Assembly: GCF_024585265.1 (NCBI RefSeq)
Contig: NZ_CP036533.1
Span: 1-64,000, forward strand
DNA: 64,000 nucleotides
Direction of reading: 5' to 3'
Source: Bradyrhizobium sp. WBAH42
GTDB lineage: Bacteria > Pseudomonadota > Alphaproteobacteria > Rhizobiales > Xanthobacteraceae
In this document: positions 24,899 through 32,961 of the stretch, one piece after another
Position numbering within the stretch: the stretch's first letter is position 1
How the letters are laid out: every line of letters starts with the position of its first letter
The notes under the pieces: generated by a model
The model's database searches: none
Told to the model about the DNA's origin: nothing
Seen by the model: the letters and a program-made list of their open reading frames with translations, nothing else
Position numbers and translations under genes: made by a program

Positions 24899-26367
24899 TC
24901 TGGAATTCTCTCACCATCTGGAAGCATCCTGCCGTCGCCAGACTTCCCATGATCTGGGACCGGTTCGTACGAGGGCCGTCGCGCCCCACGCCGACCCGAC
25001 GATCTGGCGTCGTGGTAACCGCAATCGACGATTTCGAGCCTCTGGAATTTCCATGGTGCTCGACGCCTACGCCGACCTCGCCACGCGGAAGGCTTCGCGC
25101 TATCACCGTCGCGGGCAATCTGCTGGTGCTCTGCTTCATGCTGGGGCTTGGTACATGGGCGAGCCTCGCGCCTCTCGAAAGCGCCGCGATCGCGTCCGGC
25201 GTCGTGGAATCGGAATCGAGTCGCAAGACGATCCAGCATCTGGAAGGCGGTATCGTCAGCAAGATCCTGGTTTCGGATGGCGACATCGTGCGCAGCGGCC
25301 AAACGCTGATCGCGCTGGAGGACACCCGGGCGAGCTCGGAGGTGCAGAGCCTTCAAGGCCAATTGTGGGATGCAGCTGCTCGTGCCGCTCGGCTTCAGGC
25401 CGAGCAGCAGAGATTCGAGAGGATCGCAATTCCGGACGCGCTGGAACAGGACAGCAGGCAGAGCGGAGTGGCCGCCGCTGCACTGTCGGCGCAGCAATTC
25501 ATTTTCCAGGCGCGCCTGCAGGTCCACGAGTCGCAGCTTGCGGTCATTCGCGAACGAAGGCGTCAAGTCGAAAAGGAGATCGAAGGTCTCACGGCACAGG
25601 AGAGCGCCACCGGGCAGCGGGTCGGCATCGTCCGGGAGGAACTGGATATGGTCACGACCCTCGTCAACAAGGGGCTCGAACGGCGGCCGCGACTTCTGAA
25701 CCTGCAGCGGGAACTGGCCGACGTTGAGGGCCGCCGCGGCGAGATCGCCGCGCAGATTTCCCGCGCCGCGCAAGTCATCAGCGAACAGCAGGCCACATTG
25801 TTCAAGCTCGAGAGCGAGAGGCAGAACGAGATCGCACAGTCGCTTCGTGAAGCACAGAACCAGATATTCCAGCTCCGCGAGCGGTTGTTTGCGGCCAGGG
25901 ACCAGCTATCGCGAACAGAGGTCAAGGCGCCAGAGGACGGCGTGATAACCGATTTGCGGATTCATACAGCCGGCGGCGTCATCGGAGCGGGCGCTCCGCT
26001 CATGGACCTGGTACCCCGGCAAGACCGTCTCATCGTGACCGCGCGCCTGAGGCCCGAGGATATCGATGTGGTTCATCCCGGCCTCAATGCCGAGGTTCAC
26101 CTCGTACCGTACAATCAGCGTCGCGTGCCTCGCCTGATCGGAACTGTCGTGCACGTGTCCGCAGACCGGCTCCTCGACAAGCGCACGGACCAGCCATACT
26201 ACGCGACCAAAATCCGGATCGATGACGCGCAGATCGTCGCAAACGACATCCAGATCGTCCCCGGCATGCCGGTTCAAGTGTTCATCACGACAGGGCGCGG
26301 TACCGTGGCTCTCTACGCGCTCAGGCCCCTGCTCGACTGCTTCCGTAATGCATTCAGAGAGGACTAA
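24895..26367 (+). CDS. HlyD-family type I secretion membrane-fusion protein
   Basis: A 490-residue periplasmic adaptor that links the ABC exporter to the outer-membrane channel. It has a short cytoplasmic N-terminus and one membrane helix at about 78-95 (AGNLLVLCFMLGLGTWASLA). A lipoyl half-motif follows (ESSRKTIQHLEGGIVSKILV), then a long coiled-coil hairpin (about 150-340), the second half (TEVKAPEDGVITDLRIHTAG) and a beta-barrel. The segment VFITTGRGTVALYALRPLLD near the C-terminus is the usual family end. It starts inside the ABC gene stop. No TolC-like gene is in the cluster, so the channel must be encoded elsewhere. Confidence 0.87.
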   Translation: MIWNSLTIWKHPAVARLPMIWDRFVRGPSRPTPTRRSGVVVTAIDDFEPLEFPWCSTPTPTSPRGRLRAITVAGNLLVLCFMLGLGTWASLAPLESAAIASGVVESESSRKTIQHLEGGIVSKILVSDGDIVRSGQTLIALEDTRASSEVQSLQGQLWDAAARAARLQAEQQRFERIAIPDALEQDSRQSGVAAAALSAQQFIFQARLQVHESQLAVIRERRRQVEKEIEGLTAQESATGQRVGIVREELDMVTTLVNKGLERRPRLLNLQRELADVEGRRGEIAAQISRAAQVISEQQATLFKLESERQNEIAQSLREAQNQIFQLRERLFAARDQLSRTEVKAPEDGVITDLRIHTAGGVIGAGAPLMDLVPRQDRLIVTARLRPEDIDVVHPGLNAEVHLVPYNQRRVPRLIGTVVHVSADRLLDKRTDQPYYATKIRIDDAQIVANDIQIVPGMPVQVFITTGRGTVALYALRPLLDCFRNAFRED

Positions 26368-27140
26368 GTCTCCTGCATCGGACCTGCGCCGGGGTCGTGC
26401 CCCTGCGACGGCAACCGGCCGCGCCAGCGCAGCACGGCTTCCGTCCGATTGTGCGCAGCACATTTCCTCATGATGTGCTGGATGTGCATTTTGACTGTGC
26501 TTTCCGACAGGTTCAATTTGGCGGCGATCAGCTTGTTGGGCAGGCCGAGCGCCAATTCCGCCAGAACCTGTTGCTCACGAGGCGTGAGATCCGGCACGCT
26601 CCTTTCGATAGTCACTCCGGCTCCCTCGTTCACAAGAGATGCGCGCGCAAGCCCGCGCGCATCTGGCGGCTCGAAATCCGGTATCCTGTTCATCCCGGCG
26701 ACGGGCAACGGCCTGTAGACGCCGCCGACAAGGACAAGGCGCAGGCCAGCTATGGCAATCTCGATCGGCAGCGAGGTAGAAAGAAAGCCGCGCACACCCC
26801 GCTGCATCGCGGCCTGCACGGTCGGCTCGTCGTCATGGTTTGACAGAATTGCAACGGCGGCGTTGGGACAACACTCCGCAACGAAGGCGAGACTTCCCTC
26901 AACCGAGGGATCGTCGATGGGCTTGTCTGCGATACTCAGCACCACCAGACGAACATCGCGGGTTGATGTGCAGTCCAGGCTTTCGACCGTTGCCATGTCT
27001 AGGATCTCGAATTCCGCCAATTCCCGCCTGAGGACGTTCAGAATACATGTGCGAGGCAACAGGAGCGGTTCGACGAACACCAGAACCGGCAAGTGAAGTG
27101 ACCCATCGAGCCGCTTTGAGGAGTTGGTTATGTCGTCCAT
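26364..27140 (-). CDS. LuxR-type regulator with pseudo-receiver domain
   Basis: A 258-residue regulator from ATG 27140 (GAGGA 5 bases upstream). The N-terminal 130 residues look like a receiver fold (VLVFVEPLLLPRTCILNVLR and a VRGFLSTSLP segment). But the stretch matching the phospho-Asp strand reads RLVVLSIAD, with Ser in place of the Asp, so phosphorylation seems unlikely. The C-terminal LuxR helix-turn-helix is intact (LTPREQQVLAELALGLPNKL, then AAKLNLSESTVKMHIQHIMR). It overlaps the end of the membrane-fusion gene by 4 bases, convergently. It probably controls the secretion locus; the evidence is adjacency. Confidence 0.75.
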   Translation of the reverse strand: MDDITNSSKRLDGSLHLPVLVFVEPLLLPRTCILNVLRRELAEFEILDMATVESLDCTSTRDVRLVVLSIADKPIDDPSVEGSLAFVAECCPNAAVAILSNHDDEPTVQAAMQRGVRGFLSTSLPIEIAIAGLRLVLVGGVYRPLPVAGMNRIPDFEPPDARGLARASLVNEGAGVTIERSVPDLTPREQQVLAELALGLPNKLIAAKLNLSESTVKMHIQHIMRKCAAHNRTEAVLRWRGRLPSQGHDPGAGPMQET

Positions 27141-27353
27141 GATTTCCTCGAGATAAAAAGAGCTTCCGCGATATTCCCATTCCCTATTGCTTGTCCCCTG
27201 CTGCTGCATTCATCCTGAATGATCATCACGAGAGCGGCGCAGTGCCGCCGCCAGTGCCTTGTCCACTGCGGTTTAACTGGCGCCTGGGTGGAAATTCTTT
27301 CCGCTCAAATTCATTTCGGCGCGGACCGCGCGCTGCCGCAGCCGACGCATTCC

Positions 27354-27938
27354 CTAATTGCAGATATTTCTATAGGCCGTTGACGCCGCCGACCCCGACT
27401 TGCCGTCGACGACATATGCTTCATCCTCCTTCACGAGATAAAGAAACGGTCTCTCTGCGGTCTCGCCCCCTGATGCGCTTCCTCCTTTCACACGCCCGCA
27501 AATCGTATCCACGGGGCGTCCGAGCGTGTTCTTTCGCATCGTGCGCTTCATTTCGGTGAATTCGGCCGATCCTGGATCCTCCATCTTCGTCGCGATGGTG
27601 ACCTTCGCCTTTTCTAGGACAGGATCTGAGTCTTCCGCGGGCCGTTCGGATGCTGGGACGCTGGTCCTCGTCCGCAGTGACGCCGCTTTGGCGAGGTCGA
27701 CCGATCCGCTCTTCTTTGGTGATGATTTCTTGCCTGACCTTCCCGGAGTTGCAGAATTCGGTTTGACGATCACGGGATCCGGCGCCAGTGCCGCCGGCGT
27801 TGGCTGCGGGGGTCGGGCGACCGCAACCCGGTCGAAACAGGGTCGTGACGCACACCCAAGGAAATACCCTCGGGAAGGCGCGAACCAGCCAAAGCCGATC
27901 AGGACTCCTGCCAGCACTCCAACAAAAAGCAGTCCCAT
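27354..27938 (-). CDS. Membrane-anchored hypothetical protein, 194 aa
   Basis: The start at 27938 has GGGAGGGG upstream and gives an N-terminal hydrophobic helix (MGLLFVGVLAGVLIGFGWFA), then a Pro/Ser/Lys-rich linker. A C-terminal domain follows, containing KVTIATKMEDPGSAEFTEMK and VDTICGRVKGGSASGGETAE, ending LYLVKEDEAYVVDGK. I recall this C-terminal pattern (DP.S..F..M, ICG.V, FLY) from small Bradyrhizobium periplasmic proteins of unknown function. Single gene; no operon partner. Confidence 0.6.
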   Translation of the reverse strand: MGLLFVGVLAGVLIGFGWFAPSRGYFLGCASRPCFDRVAVARPPQPTPAALAPDPVIVKPNSATPGRSGKKSSPKKSGSVDLAKAASLRTRTSVPASERPAEDSDPVLEKAKVTIATKMEDPGSAEFTEMKRTMRKNTLGRPVDTICGRVKGGSASGGETAERPFLYLVKEDEAYVVDGKSGSAASTAYRNICN

Positions 27939-28016
27939 CCGATTCCCCTCCCTGGGAGCTCGGCTCGCACTCGTAACTAGGACTAATTCCGCGCTGGTGA
28001 TCCATCTGTTGCGCAA

Positions 28017-28440
28017 AAGCGTTAAACGCCCATTAAGCGCGCAGCGGCGCGATTTGGTCCGCTCTTGGACCTCTCTGCAACTTGCGTGTTCGAACGTCCG
28101 CCTTGCACCACCAAAAGCTGCCGATCACCGGCGCGTGGCACAGCCACGCAGAGGCCCGAAGGGCGAAGCGCGGTGTCCGGCATAGCTGGAGCGCAGCGGA
28201 AGCGACGACGGACTGTTGCGGCGAGCTTCAGCTAGGAGAGCCAGCGACACACATTAGAAGCGAAGCGAGTGAAGGCTGCCGTGCCCAATGAGGTTTCTTA
28301 TCGTTTGAATTTCCGCTCGATGACTGGAAGTGCCGGAGTATCGATTTCGTCAAGTAGCGTGGTGGCACTGGAGAGCATTCCAAAACTGCTGCTGTTGTCT
28401 TGGCACGAGCAGAGATGTTCGTGCGGACCTCAATCCCGCT
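28017..28440. other. Gene-free stretch, about 420 bases
   Basis: Only noise frames on both strands. It contains many GCGAAGCG and GGAGCGCAGCGGAAGCG-like short words. These look like remnants of an insertion sequence or repeat, but I cannot name one. Confidence 0.35.
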
Positions 28441-28954
28441 TCAGGACGCGTTCGCCCTCGCCCGTTCGCGGGCTTCGCGGCGGCGCTCTCGGCGCTCGCG
28501 CCGCCGCTTGGCACGGTCAGCTGGCTGCGGCAGCGGGGAAACCGGAGCAATCTCGACTACCGGTGGGGGCGTCTCTTTGACCGGGGACGCCAGGCTTGGC
28601 TCGCTTGGTGCCGGGCGGGCTTCCATGAACGCCAAGACGTCTCGCCCCTTGGCCGTCACTCTCCAGCCACCGCTGATGCGCTCGACAAGGCCTTGCGAAA
28701 AGATGTCGAGGTCCGGCACCCGGCTGGCAAGACGCCTCGTCCGGTCGGCCCAATCGGGGCCACTGGTCGCCAGGATGGCCATGTCGCGCTTGAGGTCTTC
28801 CATGACGGCGAAGCCGTCCGGATAGCTCACCAGGATCTTCAATACCGTAACCTGGAAATTCAACGCCCCCGCCCCCGCTCTGGTCAATCAGCGCCAGAAG
28901 ATCCCTTCCCGGGAAACGGCCACGGTACTTTGCTTCGCTGCGTTCGCGATTCAA
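28441..28954 (-). pseudogene. Winged-helix-like hypothetical protein with a likely frameshift
   Basis: The main frame (from about 28887) reads LNFQVTVLKILVSYPDGFAV, then MEDLKRDMAILATSGPDWAD, then VERISGGWRVTAKGRDVLAF. This is a winged-helix-like fold followed by a Pro-rich linker and a strongly basic tail (RRRERRERRREARERA). Upstream, another frame gives FPGRDLLALIDQSGGG, which appears to be the true N-terminus. The two meet in a G-run near 28870-28880. So either one base is lost, or the gene starts at a weak TTG at 28887. Role unknown; the tail suggests nucleic-acid or membrane contact. Confidence 0.45.
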
Positions 28955-29022
28955 AAATGTTAATCGCGAGAAAGTAAGGACGCGCAGGGGGGAGCAGGAC
29001 TGCAGGGGCGCGTAGTCCGAAC

Positions 29023-29330
29023 CTAGAGCTTCCGATAAGTCACATGCGCCGTCGCGAACGGAATGCCGGCGCGCCCGGCGCTGCCGCGCACGATGCAGGC
29101 GCGGTCATCGATCGCATAGAACCAGTCATCGAAGTTCAGCTTGAACGACTTTCCGTCGCCTTGGGGCGTGTCGCCCGTACCTCCAATGGAATGCACAACC
29201 GGCCTGCTCGCCGGTGGCTTCGCCTTCCAGGCAGTTCTCATGGCCGCTGTATCGACCCGCGCCTAGCTTGTGAATCGTCCGGCGCAGCGTGTCGCTGTGG
29301 TCGTGTACCGAAAGTGCGCGGATTGATTTT
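29023..29330 (-). pseudogene. Truncated, frameshifted copy of the DUF3833 gene
   Basis: The last 72 codons (ending in DWFYAIDDRACIVRGSAGRA and AHVTYRKL) are nearly identical to the end of the intact gene at 30086-30562. The upstream part (HSDTLRRTIHKLGAGRYSGH) lies in another frame, and everything before about 29330 is missing. It is a partial duplication of the 3' half of that gene, about 1 kb away and in the same orientation. Confidence 0.75.
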
Positions 29331-29401
29331 CTGGTCATTCGACTTGGCGCGCTACGGTTTTCTCCGCCGGAATCCGACCATCCGGATCTATTTTCAGATA
29401 C

Positions 29402-29680
29402 TCACCGCGTTCGGTGGTGAAAGCCGTGGTGCTGGGCAACGCCAGGCGTTGTCTCATAAGCCCTGTTGGGCCCAAACAAGGGAGCCGCGCCGCCAGGACG
29501 CTCCAGGCCCATTCTGCCTGCCGGCGTCAGTTCGCAGTCGTTCAACACATCCCGGTCGGGATATTGCGCCTGAAACAAGTTTGGATTTTGAGTCGCCCAC
29601 AATGGGCACTGGGCGCTTGCAGAGCTTATCGCGCAAATCGACATCATCGCTGCAATAACAAAGGTCCTGAATCCAGTCAT
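29402..29680 (-). CDS. Small secreted protein, 92 aa
   Basis: From ATG 29680 the protein has a Sec signal peptide (MTGFRTFVIAAMMSICAISS, then ASAQ with a likely cleavage after ASA). A mature part of about 69 residues follows, with two Cys (QC at the start, NDC in the middle) that could form a disulfide. The end is rich in Gly, Pro and His. The motif PNLFQAQYPDRDVLNDCELT is one I associate with small Bradyrhizobium secreted proteins, without a known role. Single gene. Confidence 0.6.
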   Translation of the reverse strand: MTGFRTFVIAAMMSICAISSASAQCPLWATQNPNLFQAQYPDRDVLNDCELTPAGRMGLERPGGAAPLFGPNRAYETTPGVAQHHGFHHRTR

Positions 29681-30085
29681 GGTCGTGCTCCGAACGGCTG
29701 TTGTTTTCGTGCGGAGCATTCGCGCTGGCTCGAATCGGCTGCTCTGTTGAACGCGTTTCCTTCGAATTTCTTGGATGAACATTAGGTGGGTATGCGCTCG
29801 GGAAAAACACGCGGTGAACGATCACGGCTGCGCGAATGGCAAATCGGTATGCTCACCATTGCGTGACGCACACCCGCATCCCCGCATGTCTGAAGTCGCG
29901 TCACGTCGAACACTTTCGCCAAAGTCGCTCCCGCATCGGCTGCTGAGTGCAGAAGCCATGCGACGGCGCGTGATGCCGAGGACGTTACCAGTCTTGCAGG
30001 CGTGGCCGATTGCGAGGGCGTGGACCGAGGGTCATCTAACTCCTCATCGTAGGTCCATCGGAGAAACTGCCATGCGATCCCAGAC

Positions 30086-30562
30086 CTAAAGCTTCCGATA
30101 AGTCACATGCGCCGTCGCGAACGGAATGCCCGCGCGCCCTGCACTGCCGCGCACGATGCAGGCGCGGTCGTCGATCGCATAGAGCCAATCATCGAAGTTC
30201 AGCTTGAACGACTTTCCATCGCCTTGGGGCGTGTCGCGCGTGTACGTCCAATGGAATGCACAACCGGCCTGCTCGCCGGTGGCTTCGCCTTCCAGGCGGT
30301 TCTCATGGCCGGTGTATTGACCCTCGCCCAGCTTGTGGATCGTCCAGCGCAGCGTGTCGCTGTGGCCGTCATCGAAGGTGTAGGTTTCGGTCAGGACGAC
30401 TGTGTCGGTGTCCGCGTCCAACTCGCCATGCGCCGTAATCGTCGCCCGCTTCAACAGCCCGCCGACGAGGCTCTCGACCACCGCCCATCCTTCCAGGCGG
30501 CCGACGAAGAATTGCTCAGGGAGAAACACCGGCGTGGTGCCAGCGAACGCATCAATGGCCAT
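30086..30562 (-). CDS. DUF3833 family protein
   Basis: A 158-residue protein from ATG 30562 (MAIDAFAGTTPVFLPEQFFV). It shows the DUF3833 pattern: FF.G...GWAVVES, strands with TETYTFDDGHSDTLRWTIHK, YTGHENRLEGEATGEQAGCA, then LNFDDWLYAIDD and a strand-rich end. The family is lipocalin-like in outline and has no established function. The usual lipoprotein signal is absent here, so this copy is probably cytoplasmic or its start lies further upstream; frames to 30679 have no clear signal. A partial duplicate lies at 29023-29330. Confidence 0.7.
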   Translation of the reverse strand: MAIDAFAGTTPVFLPEQFFVGRLEGWAVVESLVGGLLKRATITAHGELDADTDTVVLTETYTFDDGHSDTLRWTIHKLGEGQYTGHENRLEGEATGEQAGCAFHWTYTRDTPQGDGKSFKLNFDDWLYAIDDRACIVRGSAGRAGIPFATAHVTYRKL

Positions 30563-30809
30563 GGGCTTTTCCTCCGAAACCGATGACCACTCAAGTCGTC
30601 TCTCGGCACCGGGTTCCCCAGCAGGGACCCGCCTGGCTCGGTCGCGTGCTTGCGGCGCATGCAGACCCCGCGTCAACACTTCGCCTTCTCCACAGCCCGC
30701 CGGAACACGTGGACAAGATCAGCCCCGCCGTTTGGGAATCCCTGACCCGTGCTAACCGCCGGGAACGAGCGGGCGGTAGCGCGGATTCGTCCCGCAGGAG
30801 CGATCTTGC

Positions 30810-31079
30810 ATGCTGATGACCAGGGAAAGACGGCCGGCGATCCGGACCTTGCGCGGATGGGCCATTCATGTGCTGCAGGAGGCTGGCGCGATCAACGAAT
30901 GCGAGGAGCACGGCTGGGCCAAGGATCGTGCCGACCCGCACGCTCGGAAACGCGCGGTCGAGCTTGCGCGCCAGGATCCACCGGACGGCGTCTCCGCCGA
31001 TCAGGCCGTCGCTGAGATCAACGATGTCCTCGATTCGATCGGCGATACCTGTCCGGAGTGCCCTGACGAGGGCCTTTGA
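30810..31079 (+). CDS. Small hypothetical protein, 89 aa
   Basis: ATG 30810 follows GCAGGAGC by 9 bases. The product contains TLRGWAIHVLQEAGAINECE and HGWAKDRADPHARKRAVELA, and ends in DTCPECPDEGL with a CxxC-like pair. The pattern is conserved in rhizobial small proteins as I recall it, with no known function. It is convergent with the Ku gene that follows. Confidence 0.55.
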   Translation: MLMTRERRPAIRTLRGWAIHVLQEAGAINECEEHGWAKDRADPHARKRAVELARQDPPDGVSADQAVAEINDVLDSIGDTCPECPDEGL

Positions 31080-31124
31080 GGCCTGCGGCAAGGACCTTCG
31101 CGTACCGCGGACGCTGAAGATGCT

Positions 31125-32066
31125 TCATGCCGATTTCCGCCGCGCCCCTGAGGCCGGCTTTTTCGCAGACGACTCCTTGGCGGCCGCCTTCTTGCCCGCG
31201 ATCGGCATCAGCATCTCCTTCTGGCCGGCCGCCGCCTTCCTCGGCTTCTTGGCGGGCTTGTCTGCCTTCGCGGGCGCGGCCTGCTTCCCGGCTTCCTTGC
31301 CGACGCTTCGCCGCAGCGCCTCCATGAGGTCGACGACGTTCTCGCCCTTCGGCCGCTCCTTCGGCCGGATCACCTTGCCGGCGCGCTTTTCGTTGATCAG
31401 CTCGATCAGCGCGGTCTCGTAATGATCCTCGAACTTGTCGGGTTCGAAGCGTCCGGCCTTCTGGTTGACGATGTGCCGGGCGAGATCGAGCATGTCCTTG
31501 GTGACTTTCACGTCCTGGATGTCGTCGAAATAGTCTTGCTCGCTGCGCACCTCGTAGGGGTAGCGCAAGAGGGTGCCGACCAGGCCCTTGTCCATCGGCT
31601 CCAGCGCGATGATGTGCTCGCGGTTGGTCAGCACCACCCGCCCGATCGCGACCTTGTCCATCTCGCGGATGGTCTCGCGGATCACCGCGAAGGCGTCGTG
31701 GCCGACCTTGCCGTCGGGGCGGATGTAATAGGGGCGGATCAAATAGCGCGGGTCGATATCCGACCTGTCGACGAACTCGTCGATCTCGATGGTGCGGGTG
31801 GACTCCAGCGCGATCTCCTCGAGCTCTTCCTTGGATACCTCGATGTACTGGCCCTTCTCGAGCTCGTAGCCCTTGACGATGTCCTCATTCGGCACCTCAT
31901 CGCCGGTTTCCGTGTCCACTTTCACATATTTGATGCGGTGGCCGGTCTGCCGGTTGAGCTGGTTGAACGAGATCTTCTCGCTCTCGGACGTGGCCGGATA
32001 GAGCGCCACGGGGCAGGTGACGAGGGACAGTCTCAGGAAGCCTTTCCAATTGGCGCGCGGGGCCAT
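31125..32066 (-). CDS. ku: Ku protein (non-homologous end joining)
   Basis: Bacterial Ku binds DNA double-strand ends as a homodimer and recruits the ligase LigD. The 313-residue protein starts MAPRANWKGFLRLSLVTCPV and keeps the full core: FNQLNRQTGHRIKYVKVDTE, IEVSKEELEEIALESTRTIE, and a bridge region with RPYYIRPDGKVGHDAFAVIR. The C-terminal 60 residues are Lys/Ala-rich (KPAKKPRKAAAGQKE), the usual flexible DNA-binding tail in rhizobia. No ligD is in this window. ATG start with GGGGCC context; length typical (270-330). Confidence 0.95.
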   Translation of the reverse strand: MAPRANWKGFLRLSLVTCPVALYPATSESEKISFNQLNRQTGHRIKYVKVDTETGDEVPNEDIVKGYELEKGQYIEVSKEELEEIALESTRTIEIDEFVDRSDIDPRYLIRPYYIRPDGKVGHDAFAVIRETIREMDKVAIGRVVLTNREHIIALEPMDKGLVGTLLRYPYEVRSEQDYFDDIQDVKVTKDMLDLARHIVNQKAGRFEPDKFEDHYETALIELINEKRAGKVIRPKERPKGENVVDLMEALRRSVGKEAGKQAAPAKADKPAKKPRKAAAGQKEMLMPIAGKKAAAKESSAKKPASGARRKSA

Positions 32067-32143
32067 TTACGCAGAACTCCGGTTCGAGGCGACACGGATT
32101 CAAGACGAACGGCCGGCCCGGGTTCCGACATGGGGAGCGACAA

Positions 32144-32283
32144 TTAAGACGCCGCCCGCCTAACCTTCTCCGCAGCCGCCCCAGCAGATAGCCCTGCATC
32201 TGGTCGCAGCCGTCCTGGACGAGGAGCGACATCTGGGCCCTCGGTCTCGATGCCTTCGGCGAGGAGGGGGACGCCGAGCCCGG
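32144..32283 (-). pseudogene. Duplicated 3' end of the EAL gene
   Basis: The minus strand gives GVPLLAEGIETEG, then in another frame MSLLVQDGCDQMQGYLLGRL, then AAAEKVRRAAS and a stop. These match the last 48 codons of the gene at 32962-36036 with a deletion and a frameshift. Only this terminal part is present, about 820 bases from the original and in the same orientation. Confidence 0.75.
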
Positions 32284-32331
32284 AATTACGGTGACAGTAC
32301 TGGACGATCATCGTAATTAAACTTGAGACCC

Positions 32332-32904
32332 ATGACCTCGTTTGCTCAAGCCCCCGAAGAAAAATCACGCACCCTGCGGTGGCTGCCCTTCATTGCCGCA
32401 ATTGCCGCAGTCGTGACTGCAGCTCCGTTTGCGTGGGATAAGAGCCTTCGCACGTTTCTCCTTCTCATCTCGCTCTACTTGCCCGCGATGGCCTTGGTTT
32501 GCATCGGGCTCTGCATCTGGGCAGCCGTCGAGAGGAAGTCATCCCGCGCGCGCTCGATCGTCATCTCGCTTGCGGTGATGCTCACGCTGATCGGCGGGAC
32601 ATTCTGGGCAGTGCCGCGAGTCAAGGATGAACTTCGGTTCTTAGCTTGGTCGCACACGCACAGCGACGCGGCAGAAGGGTGGTTCGCAGACAAAGACGCG
32701 GTCATGCTGGATTGGGAAAGCTGGGGCATGGTCGGCATGGAAAACAACGCTTACCTCGTCTCGAACCCAAGCGATACCCTTGCCGAGGACGGTGGAGCTT
32801 CGGAGTGGCTCCGCAACGTCGGATCGAGTTGCGACATCGTTGCTTCAAAACGGATGCGTCGTGGAATCTTTATCGTCACGACCACCAATTGTCCGCTCCG
32901 ATGA
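32332..32904 (+). CDS. Membrane protein, 190 aa, unknown
   Basis: I start at ATG 32332 (TTGAGAC upstream). There are three hydrophobic helices near residues 18-38, 45-68 and 79-98 (one is FLLLISLYLPAMALVCIGLC). A soluble C-terminal part of about 90 residues contains LAWSHTHSDAAEGWFADKDA and SSCDIVASKRMRRGIFIVTT. No family recognised. It lies between the duplicated EAL fragment and the intact EAL gene, so it may have come with the duplication. Confidence 0.55.
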   Translation: MTSFAQAPEEKSRTLRWLPFIAAIAAVVTAAPFAWDKSLRTFLLLISLYLPAMALVCIGLCIWAAVERKSSRARSIVISLAVMLTLIGGTFWAVPRVKDELRFLAWSHTHSDAAEGWFADKDAVMLDWESWGMVGMENNAYLVSNPSDTLAEDGGASEWLRNVGSSCDIVASKRMRRGIFIVTTTNCPLR

Positions 32905-32961
32905 CGCGCTCCTCACCTCCTGGAATCAAAGTCGACTGAAACTCCAATCCGCGCGCATCCC

